DNA of 64,000 nucleotides from contig JAKSZT010053883.1 of assembly GCA_026826555.1 (NCBI GenBank), positions 25,011,234 to 25,075,233 on the forward strand. Reading direction: 5' to 3'. The notes beneath the pieces were generated by a model. That model searched no databases, was not told where the DNA came from, and saw nothing but the letters and a program-made list of their open reading frames with translations. Below are positions 33,101 through 45,100 of this stretch, in pieces. The position numbers and the translations under genes were made by a program. The stretch is from Tolypeutes matacus. Taxonomy: Eukaryota; Chordata; Mammalia; Cingulata; Chlamyphoridae. Position 1 is the stretch's first letter; the number at the start of each line of letters is the position of its first letter.

Positions 33101-36100
33101 CAGGCCCAGGTTGAGGAAATGATAACTGCTGCTCACAGTTCTTCCCTGCATCCATTCAACAGATGTTCATTTTGTGCTTGCTATATTTCGAGGTCTTAAC
33201 GTGTGTCTGGTACTATGCCAAGCACTTTATGTTCATTCAATAGATATGTATCAAGCTCCTACTATGTGTCAGGTACTTTCCAATTTCTGGGAATATCACA
33301 GTGAACAAAACAGCCCTGTCCCCATGGAGTTCACATGCTTGAAAAGGGAGACAGACAAACACAAGTAAATATAAAATATCTCAGATGACAGTAAGTCCTA
33401 TGGAGCAAAGTTAAGCTGGGAAGGGGAGGAGGGAGCCTGAAGGGGTTGCAATTTAAAATTCATAATTTTGGTAATCTTAGCACCTTAAAATATGTATATA
33501 TATATATATGTATTTAAAAAATAACATGTAAGTAAATGCACATATATGCATATATATTTATATATCATTTTACAAATTTGGTATGTATTGTGAAAAATTT
33601 GATTTGTACCCACAATAAAAAAATATAAATAAATAAATAAATAAAATTCATAATTTCATTCTCACAACTGCCCTGTGAGAAGTGTTATCGTTCCCATTTT
33701 ACAGAGGAGGAAACTGAGGTTCAGAGAGGTTGAGGAAGTTGTCCGCGATCACACAGCTAATCAGCAACAGAGCTGGACTTCTGATTTTCTTTTTTACCAT
33801 TCTGCCTCCCACTAAATAAGAAACTGCAGGATGCCAGCTCTCTCTCACAGCAACCATGGTATCACCAGACATAGATCTGGGTTTGAGTCTGGATTCTGCT
33901 GCTTACGGTCCTGTGCCTCTCTGAGGCTTGGTGTCCTCAGCTTGAGAGTGAATGGGTTAATGTCTGGGGAAGCGGCCAGCACGGTGCAGGTGGGTTTGGA
34001 GACACTGAATGGGCAGGGGAGGGGAGAGGAGGCCGAGAGTAGAGGTGCCTGCCGCTGCCCTCCCTGCAGGCGTCCTGCCTCTGCGGCTCCGCGCCCTGCA
34101 TCCTGTGCTGCTGCTGCCCCTCCAGCCGCAACTCCACCATCAGCCGCCTCGTCTTCACGGCCTTCCTCTTCCTGGGGGTGCTGGTGTCCATCATCATGCT
34201 GAGCCCTGGCGTGGAGAGTCAGCTCTACAAGGTGAGCAGCTACAGGGGAGGCAGGGCGCGGCCCCTAGCGAGGGGTCTCAGGCTGGAGGGTAGAGGAGTA
34301 GCTAATGGGGAAGGGGTGGGCACGGGGCTCGGGCGCACCAGAGGAGCTTCATGTGGAGAGGAGGCGTTGAAGCTGCTGGGGAAGTTCTTGCTCCTCATAA
34401 ACCATGGGCCCCTTGGAAAATCTTAGTAATCATTGTGGCCCCAGAGCCGGGTGCTCTCCCCCAGTGGAATGCTCAGGCCCAGTTTGGGCTCGTGACTCTT
34501 TCCTTCATCTCCGTGTCTCATAGGCTGGCACAGACGCAGTGGAGTACCTGGGCCAGGAGCTCTCACATTTTAGAGTGTATGAAGGTGTGAGTCACCTGGG
34601 GGCTTGTTAGACACCCACCTTAAAGGCTCTAATTCTGTAGGCTAGGGGCCTTGGAATCTGTGTTTCCTCCAAGATCTCAGGGGATTCTGCTGTAGGTGGG
34701 GGGTGGAGATCACTTTGGGAAATCTTGGTTTAGGAAGTCCCGAGGTTGTGAGGATGACAACGGGGAGATAAATAGTGACAAGATGTAAGAGACATCAGAT
34801 GATGGGGAGGCACTGCTGCCTCCTTCCTGGCAGGGGTGCTCCATGTGGGCCAGGCCTTCAGGCTGCTCCGTCTGTCTTCACAGCTGCCCTGGGTGTGTGA
34901 GGAGGGGTCCGGGACCCCCGCCGTCCTGCAGGGCCACATCGACTGCAGCTCCCTGCTCGGCTACCGCGCCGTCTACCGCATGTGCTTCGCCACGGCAGCC
35001 TTTTTCTTCCTTTTCGTGCTGCTCATGGTCTGTGTGCGCAGCAGCCGGGACCCCCGGGCCGCCATTCAGAACGGGTGAGGGAGGGGCCCTGCCTGCCCCC
35101 AGACCCTCCCGGGGGGCTCCCCCCTCCTCGGCCTGCTTCCAGGGATCCCCAGACCCTACCTTCAGTTGCAAGAGCCACTGTGACCAGGAAGGTGTGGCAG
35201 GGAGATCAGAACGGGCAGTGACTTGCCAGTTGGGACCAGGATCTCCGCTCTGGCCCTTCCCTCTGCCCCTCGAGTTTAGGACCAGGGCAGATCTTCTGTG
35301 CCCATCAGACTTCACCTCGCCAGTGTCTGCTCTTTGGGCGTGGTGTTGCTGGGGACCAGGCCTGGCCTGGCCTCCAGCTCCCCCTCACCCCCCAACTCGG
35401 TTCTCTTGTTCATTCCTCTGCCTTCTCCATCACAGGTTTTGGTTCTTTAAGTTCCTGGTCCTCGTGGGCATCACCGTGGGTGCCTTCTACATTCCTGATG
35501 GCTCCTTCTCCCACAGTAGGCAGCTGGGGTTGTGGGGGGGGGGTGGAAGGAGAAGGGGCTATGGGGGAGGGAGGTGGGGTCTTTAGCCCCGGAGCACTGG
35601 TGGGGAGCTGCCCTTTGCTCTGCACACAGACCCTGGCTGCTGGCTGGGTCCTTGCTCCCACCCCTGAGGCAGCACTCTGCCCCTGGATGATTTGAGGGCA
35701 ATTTAGGAGGGCCAACCTTACCCCTAACCGTACCCTGCCATACTGTTTGTAGCTCTGAGCATGGCTGGGTGCTCCCTGTGGGCAGGGACTTTGCTTCTTC
35801 TCAGTGTTCCCAGTACCAGGCATGGCACAAACAATTACTGAATGAGTAAATGTGTGTGAGAGAGACTGGGGGGAGAGTGCCTGCCCCAGGAGGTCTGGAG
35901 GGGTCCCGGACCCTGTCAGGGGTCTTGCTGGCCCTCCTCTCCACCCCCAAGCCACGACCGACCCTCCTGGCCTCATTCCCCTCTCCCCACCCCAGTCTGG
36001 TTCTACTTTGGCGTCGCGGGCTCCTTCCTCTTCACTGTCATCCAGCTGGTGCTGCTCATCGACTTCGCACACTCCTGGAACCAGCGGTGGCTGGGCAAGG

Positions 36101-39100
36101 CTGAGGAGTGTGACTCCCGGGCCTGGTATGCAGGTCAGTGCTGCCCGCGCTGGGGCAGGGCTCCCGAGGCTCTGAAGCCGGAAGGAAGCCTGGAGGGCAT
36201 TTGGGGCAGGAGTTGAACCCCCCAGGGCAGGTGGAGGGGAGAAGGAGGCAGCTGATTCTGGAGCATCTCAGGTGAATCCGAGGAGAGCTGAACTGGAAAG
36301 GCCTTGGGGGATTGTCTGGTTCAGAGTTTCCTGCAGAATGGACCACACAAGTGTCGGGGGCGGGGAGGGGGGCATATCAGGCCCTTTTAACGGGGACCAA
36401 GTGACACCGAAACCACCAGGGCAGATCCCTGTTGAACTCTTCTCCAGTCTTTCTGAATAAATACAAAATAAACGCGCGTGTCAGCCCTGGTTTTGTTCTA
36501 AGACTCTGATATTTGCTGCTCAGTCTGCTAAAGAGAGCAGGTCTCCAGCAGACTGCTGACTGGGGTCAGCATTCTTATTAAAACCGACCGTGTTGTGTTC
36601 ACTGTATTAGTTTTATGGTTACTTAATTTATAGCAAGTGAATCCTTTTAGTTCAGGAGTCACGTGGGTGGGCAGATGTCAGAAAGACGTTAGTGAATGCT
36701 GGGAGTTTAGGAAGCCCTGATGTCGTTCCCCGGACGAGAGTGGGGAGGCTGGCCCGGCAGAACTCTTGAGGGAGCCTCCTGCCCCCCACCCCCACCCCCT
36801 CCTCACTGCCTCCCCTCCGGCCCCAGGCCTCTTCTTCTTCACCCTCCTCTTCTACACACTGTCCATCGCAGCCGTGACGCTGCTGTTCATCTACTACACC
36901 CAGCCCAGTGCCTGCCTCGAGAGCAAGATCTTCATCAGCCTCAACCTCATCTTCTGTGTCTGTGTCTCCATCGTTGCCGTCCTGCCCAAGGTCCAGGTGA
37001 GCCTGCCTGGCCCCTTGCTGTGTAAGACCACCTCGAGGGGCCGTGGAGTCCTGCAGCAGGGGTGCACAGTCACTGAGGCTTGGGTTGGGTGTGGACTCCC
37101 GTGTCAGCCTGCCTGGGTTAGAATCTTGGCACTCACACATGCAGGCTGGGTGCCTTTGGGAAAGTGTCTGAACCTCTCTGTGCATCTCCTCAAATGTAAA
37201 ATGGGGATAATAATACCGAGTATCTAGAGTTATTTTCAGGATTGAGAGCATATTTGGGAAGCACTTAGAACAGTGCCTGGCATATAGATATCAACCAGAC
37301 AGTAACTATTGTGTCATTATTGTTGTCAATGTTGTTTTGTTTTCTTTTTTTTTTTTTTTACCGGGAGGTACTGGGGATTGAACCCCAGTCTCTCCATATG
37401 GTAGACGGATGCTGAACCTCTCGAGCCACATCTGTTTCCCCAATGTTGTTTTTATGAGAATCAGGAGAAATCAGGGAGAGGTATTGAGTGACGATTCCTG
37501 GACACCTTGAATAATGGTGCTGGAAGCTGTAGTTCCATAGTTCCCAGTCAGTGGTCCCCAAACCATCTGGGGTAATGGATGGGGGCTCTTAAAGACATTG
37601 TCTGTTGTTCAGGAAAAAGACCTTGCAAGTCCAGTGGCACTTCACAGTTTGGAATCTCAGCCCATTAGGGATTTCAAAGATAGCTTAGGGAGTCTTGGGG
37701 ATTGTTGGCAGAAAGCTTGGAGATCTCCCTTCTGGTTAGATCCTCCATTTCCCAGTGAGACTATTGAAACCCAGAGAGGGTGATGTCTGCCCCAGGTCAC
37801 ACAGCAAACTGTGTTCATTCAGTAAAGACCCTCTTGAACTCCTGGAGGAGTTGTCTTTCAGATGTTGGGGATATAGCTGTGAGGAAGAGGAGGAATTATA
37901 GCAATAGCTAACGACCAATGATGTCTATCATGTCATTTTCTCCTCACATCATCACCCCCACTTTACAAATGCAGAAACAGAGGCTTAGAGAAGTTAAGAA
38001 CTTGCTGAAGGTCACCCAGCTAATAAGGGGTGGGACTGGGATTTGAATCCAGGCAGGCTGGCTCCAGAGCCTGGGCTTCTATCACAGAGTTTAGATGCAT
38101 ATTTTCAAGTATATGCATGGTGAGGGGTGGTGATGGGTAAGCAATAGGAGAGGATGACAGATAAGTTATAACAAATGTTATATGGAAAATAAAAGGGGCT
38201 GTGAGCTGAAGGGTGGGGGGTGTGGGGGGAGGCAGGGGCGGCTGCCACCAGGATTTTCAGGGCCTCTTTGGGAGTCTTCTTTGTGGGGAAGCCTGAATAC
38301 TAAAGAGAGGGGCTGCCTATGTGGAGATATGGGGGAGAAACGTGCCAGGCAGCAGGCACGACAAGTGCAAAGGCCCTGAGGTGGGAAAGGCTTTGGTAGG
38401 TTCTAAGGACAGAGAGCAGGCCATAGTCCTGGAATGTAGTCATCAGGGAGGGAGGGGGGTCGTGGCTGATCAGTTGGAGACAAAGGCGGGGGCAAATCAG
38501 GGAGGCTTTTCTTCAGCGTGTGATGAGATGTGGCCCTTGAACAGTTTCAGCAGGGAGGAAGTGGAGTAATTTGAGAGGGTGTTAGGAGAAAGATTTAGAA
38601 CTGCACCTTTGGGTGGGCGAGGTGGATGGTGGGTGGCCTGGTTGGTGTTTTCTCAGAAGGGTGGCCGTAGGGTGGGTGGGTGAGTATTTCCGAGGTCCCC
38701 TGTTTGGGAGTGAGTGGCTGGTGGGGGTGGGGTGGCCCTGGGTTTGGCAGGGGCCTCACCTATGAACCTGCCCTTGCTAGGAGGCCCAACCCAACTCAGG
38801 TCTACTGCAGGCCTCGACCGTCACGCTCTACACCATGTTTGTCACCTGGCTGGCCCTGTCCAATGTCCCGGGTGAGTACAGGCCTGGGCTCCAAGAGACC
38901 TGACCTTGATCCTGGGCCATCAGCACTGGGAAGGGGGTTGGGGACACCCCAGCTCCAGCCCCTGCTAAGACTCAGTCCTCAGGGAGGTGTGAGGATGCTA
39001 TTTGTTCCTAGAGCACTTTATTGTTTTGTCTGGTAAGCGCTGCCTGTGGCTAGATTGGATCTTGGTTGTATATGTGTCTGTCTGTCTGTCCAGTTGGGTT

Positions 39101-42100
39101 GGCTCTCTGCCCATCCTCAGGGCTATCTGGCTAACTCAGACCTGGCATTCCTGGGCCGAGGGTGACTGTGCTCCCATCCCCAGACCAGAAGTGCAACCCC
39201 CACCTGCTGACCCACCTGGGCAACGAGACCGTCCTGGCAGGCCCTGAGGGCTACGTGACCCAGTGGTGGGACGCGCCGAGCATCGTGGGGCTCGTCGTCT
39301 TCATCCTGTGCACACTCTTTATCAGGTATGGCAGGGGCTGGTCTCTGGGGAGGGATTAGGACTGGAAATGAGGGGAGGGTGTAGGTACCCAATCGCCAAG
39401 CTGAAGATGCCCTCAGCAAGCAGCATGTCCAATTCCCACACTGTGCTGGTGGGGAAACTGAGTCCCTCAGAGAGCACACTGTGAGTGGGCAGCAGAGATG
39501 GGGCTGGAAGTCAGGTCCCTCCCTACTTCCTGGCCCAGGGCCCCCTCCTGCATGCCAGGCTGCCGTTCCCAGCTCAGAGTTGGGTACATGCAGCTGTGGG
39601 GGCAGGTAAGAACCTGGCTCTGTCACTCCCCTGCTCTGTGACCTCGAGGCAAGTGGCTTAACCTCTCTGGGCTTCAGTTTCCTCCTCCATAAGGATCTGG
39701 AAGACCAGATCCTCCACTGCCCAGTGTGGTTGTGACAGTGCAGTCTCACCTGAGAGATGGCCACCTCACACTTAAGATCACACAGCAACTTCTTTTTTTT
39801 TTTTTTTCTCATTAAAAAAAAAAAGTATTGAAGTATACCATTCATAAATCAACATACATAAACAAAAGTGTACGGTAAAAGTTGTGAACTCACAAAACAA
39901 ACATGCATGACATCATACAGGGCTCCCATACATCACCCACCATCAATACTTTGCATGGTTGTAAAGCATTTGCTACAAATTATGAAAGCACTAACTATAG
40001 TCCATATCTTACATTAGGTGTGTTTTTCTCTCAACCCACCCTATTATTGTTTTATTGATAAACACAATTTATCTAAAGTATACAAATCAGTGGCATTTGG
40101 TATAATCACAGAGTTGTGCATTCATCACTTCCATCAATATTAGAGCAATTTCATTACTCCAAAAAAAAAAAAAAGGGAAAACAAACCACTATCATACCCT
40201 TATGTTAGTGCTAATTGCAAATCGTATGATATGCTTCCACTATTTCTATTCATTTCTAAATATTTCCAAAAACTTTTTACCAATTCTACACAGATTAAAC
40301 CTCAGCTTTACATTGTCTAACCACATTCTATTCTCTGGTGACTTATATTCTAGCTATTAACTCCATGAGTTTGCTTCTATTTAGTTCACAGTAGTAAAAT
40401 CATACAATATTTGTCCTTTTTTGCCTGGCTTGCTTCACTCAACATAATGTCCTCCAGGTTCATCTATGTTGTCGTATGCTTCATGACTTCATTTCTTCTT
40501 ACAGCTGGATAATATTCCATCATGTGTGTATACTACAGTTTGTTTATTCATTTCTCAGTTGATGGACACCTGGGTTGTTTCCATCTTTTGGCAATTGTGA
40601 ATAATGTTGCTATGAACATCTGTGTGCCGGTGTCTGTTTGTGTCACTGCTCTCAGTTCTTCTGGGTATATACCCAGTAGCGGTATTGCAGGGCCACATGG
40701 CAGATCTGTATTCAGCTTCCTTAGAAATCGCCAAATACACTTCCACAGTGGCTGTACCATTCTACCTTCCCATCAACGGTGAATAAGCATTCCTATCTCT
40801 CCACATCCTCTCCAACACTTATAGTTTTCTGTATTTTTAATGGTGGCCATTCTAGTAGGTGTGAAATATTTCACTGTAACTTTGATTTGCATTTCCCTAG
40901 TAGCAAGTGTTGTTGAACATTTTTCCATGTATTTTTTTGCCATTTGTATTTCTTCTTTAGAAAAATGTGTAGTCAGGTCTTTTGCCCATTTTTAAATCAG
41001 ATCATTTGTCTTTTTATTGTTGAATTGTAAATTCTTTTTATATATCATGGATATTAGACCCTTGTCAGATGTGTTATTTCCAAATATTTTCTCCCATTGA
41101 GTACGCTGCCTTTTTATCCTCTTCACAAAGTTCTTTGAGGTGCAGAAGTGTTTAATTTTGAGGAGGTCACATTTATCTATTTTTTCTTTTGTTGCTCGTG
41201 ATTTGGTTATAACTTTTAAGAGACCCCCCACCTACTACAAGGTCTTGTAGATGTTTCCCTACATTATCATCTAGGAGTTTTGTGCTCCTGGCTTTTATGT
41301 TTAGGTCTTTGATCTATTTTGAGTTGCCTTCTTTAGGAAGTGAGATAGGGGGTCCTTTGGTTGTAGATACCCGGTTCTCCCAGTGCCGTTTGTTGAAGAG
41401 ACTGTTCTGTCCCAGAACAGTGAACTTGATAGGCTGGTCTACTTCTAAACTCTCAATTCAATTCCATTAATCAGTGTGTCTACATTTATGCCAATACCGT
41501 GCTATTTTGACCACTGTAGCTTAATAATACACTTCAGTATCAGGAAGTACGAGCCCTCTGACTTTACTCGTCTTTTTTAGTATGTTTTTGGTTATTCGGG
41601 ACTCCTTTCCTTTCCAAGTAAATTTGGTAATTGACTTTTCTATTTCTGTAAAGTAGGCTGTTGGAATTTTGATTGGGATTGCATTGGATCTATAAATCAG
41701 TTTGGGTAGAATTGACATCTTCATGATGTTTAGTCTTCTAGTTCATGAACACGGAATGTCTTTCCGTTTGTTTAGGTCTTCTTTGATTTCTTTCAGCAGT
41801 GTTTTGTAGTTTTCTGAATATAGATCCTTTACATTCCTAGTTAAATTAGTTCCTAGATATTTGAGTCTTTTTGTTGTTATTAGTGAATTTTTTCCTTGAT
41901 TTCCTCCTCAGCTTGCTCATTATTATTGTATAGAAACACTACTGATTTTTGTCTGTTAATCTTGTATCCTGCCACTTTGCTGAACTCATTTATTAACGCT
42001 AATAGCTTTGTTGTAGATATTTTGGAATTTTCTAAATATAGGATCATGTCATCTGCAAACAGTGAGAGTTTTGCTTCCTTTTTTCCAGTTTGGATGCCTT

Positions 42101-45100
42101 TTATTTTTCTTGTCTAATTGCCCTAGCTAGAACTTTTAGCACAATGTTGAATAACAATGGTGACAGCATCCTTGTCTTGTTCCCAATCTTAGAGGGAAAG
42201 TTTTCAACCTTTCCTCATTGAGTACGATGTTCACTGTGGGATTTTCATATATGCCTTTGTTATGTTGAGGAACTTTCCTTCTACATCTATCTTTTGAAGT
42301 GTTTTTATCAAGAAAGGATGCTGGATTTTGTCAAATGCCTGTTATGTATCAATTGAGATGATCATGTTTTCTTTTGATATGTTAATGTGGTGTATTAGGC
42401 TAATTGATTTTCTTACGTAAAACCACCCTTGCATACTAGGAATAAAATCCACTTGGTCGTGGTGTATAATTATTATTATTATTTTTTTAAAGATTTTATT
42501 TATTTATTCATCCATCCCCCCACTGCTGCTTGCGCTCGCCGGGCCAGCCAACCACGCCGTGCGGGCGGGCCCGCCCCCACCAGGAGGCCCCGGGAACCGA
42601 ACCCAGGGCCTCCCATATGGCAAACGGGAGCCCCACTGATTGAGCCACAGCCGCTTCCCTAATTATTTTGATATGCTATTGGATTCTATTTGCAAGTAAT
42701 TTGCTGAGAATTTTTGCATCTATGTTCATTAGAGAGATTGGTCTGTAATTTTATTTTCTTGTAATATCTTTATCTGGCTTTGGTATTAGGGTGATGTTGG
42801 CTTCATAAAATGTGTTGGGTAATTTTCCCTCCTCTTCAATTTTTTGTAAGAGTTTAAACAGGATTGGTATTAATTCTTCTCAAAATGTTTGGTAAAATTC
42901 ACTCATGAAGCCATCTGGTCCTGTAATTTTCTTCATTGGAAGATTTTTAAGGACTGATTCAGTCTCTTTAGTTGTGATTGGTTTGTTGAGTTCCTGTATT
43001 TCTTGTAGAGCCAATGTCAGTTGTGCATTTCTAGGAATTTGACCATTTCATCTAGGTTGTCAAATTAGACAACAAATTAGTTGGCTTACAGTTTCTCATA
43101 ATATCCTTTTATGATCCTTTTTATTTCTGTGGGGTCAGTTGTAATGTTCCCCTTTTCATTCCTGATTTTATTTGCATCTCCTTTTTTTTTTTTTCCTTTG
43201 TTAGTATAATTAAGGATTTGTCAATTTTATTGATCTTCTCAAAGAACCAGCTTTTGGTTTTGTTGATTTTCTCTACTGTATTTTTGTTCTCAGTATCATT
43301 TATTTCTTCTCAAATCTTTTTCTTTCTTTCTGTTTCCTTTGGGATTGGTTTGCTGTTCCTTTTCTAGTTTCTCCAATTGTTCAGTTAGGTCTGGGATTTT
43401 AGCTCTTTCTTCTTTTTTAATATAGGCATTTAGGGCTATAAATTTCCCTCTCAGCACTGCCTTTGTTGCATTCCATAAATTTTGATAAGTTGTGTTCTCA
43501 TTTTCATTTGTCTCGAGATAGCTACTAATTTCTCTTGAAATTTCTTCTTTGACACACATTGTTTAAGAGTAGATTGTTTAGACTCCATATATCTGTAATT
43601 TCCCCCCTTTCCCACCTATTATTGATTTCCAGCTTCATTCCATTATGATCAGAGAAGGTGCTTTGTATAAATTTCACTCTTCTTAAATTTATTGAAAGCT
43701 GTTTTGTGGTCCAACATGTGGTCTATCCTGGAGAAAGATCCATGAACACTTGAAAAGAATGTATAACCTTCTGATTTGGGGTACAATGTTCTATATATGT
43801 CTGTTAGGTCTAGCTCATTTATCATGTTGTTCAAGTTCTCTGTTTCCATCTTGATCTTCTCTCTGGTTGTTCTATCTAATATTATGAGTAGTGTGTTGAA
43901 GTCTCCAACTATTATTGTAGACATGTCTATTTCTCTCTTTAGTTTTTCCAGAGTTTGACTCATGTATTTTGGGGCACCCTGGTTATGTGCATAGAGATAT
44001 TTATGACCATTATTTCTTCCTGGTGGATTGTCCCTTTTCTTAATATATATGGCTTTCTGCATCTGTTATCACTTTTTTTGCATTTAAAGTCTGTTTTGTC
44101 TGATACCAATATAGCTACCTCACTCTCTTTTGGTTACTATTTACGTGAAATATCTTTTCCCAACCTTTCACTTTCAGTCTATTTGCATTCTTGGGCCTAT
44201 GGTGAGTCTCCTGCAGACAGCATATGGATGGATCATGTTTTCTTATCTATTCTGTCAGTCTGTGTCTTTTGATTGGGGAGTTTAATCCATTAACATTCAA
44301 TGTTATTACTGTAATGGCATTACTGAGTCAATTATTTTATCCTTTGGCTTTCATATGCCATATCTTATTCTTGTCTGTCTTTTTACCCTTTCGGTTACCC
44401 TTTCTGATAGTCTTCACTTTTACACTCTCCTCCAAGCCTCTCTTTCCTGTCTTTTCTTTTCTGGCTGCAGAACTCCCTTTAGTGTTTCCTGAAGAGCTAG
44501 ATTCTTGTTTATGAACTCTCTTAATTTGTTTATCTATGAATATTTCAAACTCATCATAATATTTGAAGAACAGTTTTGCCAGATAAAGAATTCTTGGATG
44601 GCAGTGTTTCTCTTTTGTTACCTTAATTATATCATACAAAAGCCTTCTCACCTTTATGGTTTCTGAAGAGAAATCCACACTAAGTCTTACTGGACGTCGC
44701 TTGTATGTGATGTTTTGCTTCTCCCTTGCTGCTTTCAGAATTTTCTCTTTATCTTTGGCATTCTGAATATTTTGCATCTTAGGGTAGGTCTATTTGGATT
44801 TATTCTAATCCTGGACACATATATTCATGTCTTTCATGAGAGTTGGGAAATTTTGGCCATTATTTTCTCAAATACTCTTCTACCCTTTTATCCTTCTCTT
44901 CTCCTTCTGGAATTCCCATTACACATATGTTGGTGCACTTCATGCTGTCATTCAACTCCCTGAGCCCCTACTCAAGTTTTTCCAGTTTTTTCTATCTTTG
45001 TTCTTCCCTTTTTTCAATTTCAGCTATTCTGTCCTCTATATTGCTGATTCATTCTTCCATGATCTCAAATCTGTTGTATATCTCTATTGTATTTTTTTAT

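Larger units (their letters stand above)
25829..34069 (+). other. SERINC2: SERINC2 intron 1 (8.2 kb), repeat content
   Basis: There is no coding exon inside. It holds the downstream half of the CpG island, a (GT)n run, several MIR and L2 fragments, an L1 3' end (28326-28696), two DAS SINEs (29463-29708 and 30390-30617), an LTR-like element (31535-31995), and a short AT-rich retroposed insert (33469-33642). Long open frames here are GC-rich or repeat-derived and show no domain. Confidence 0.8.
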
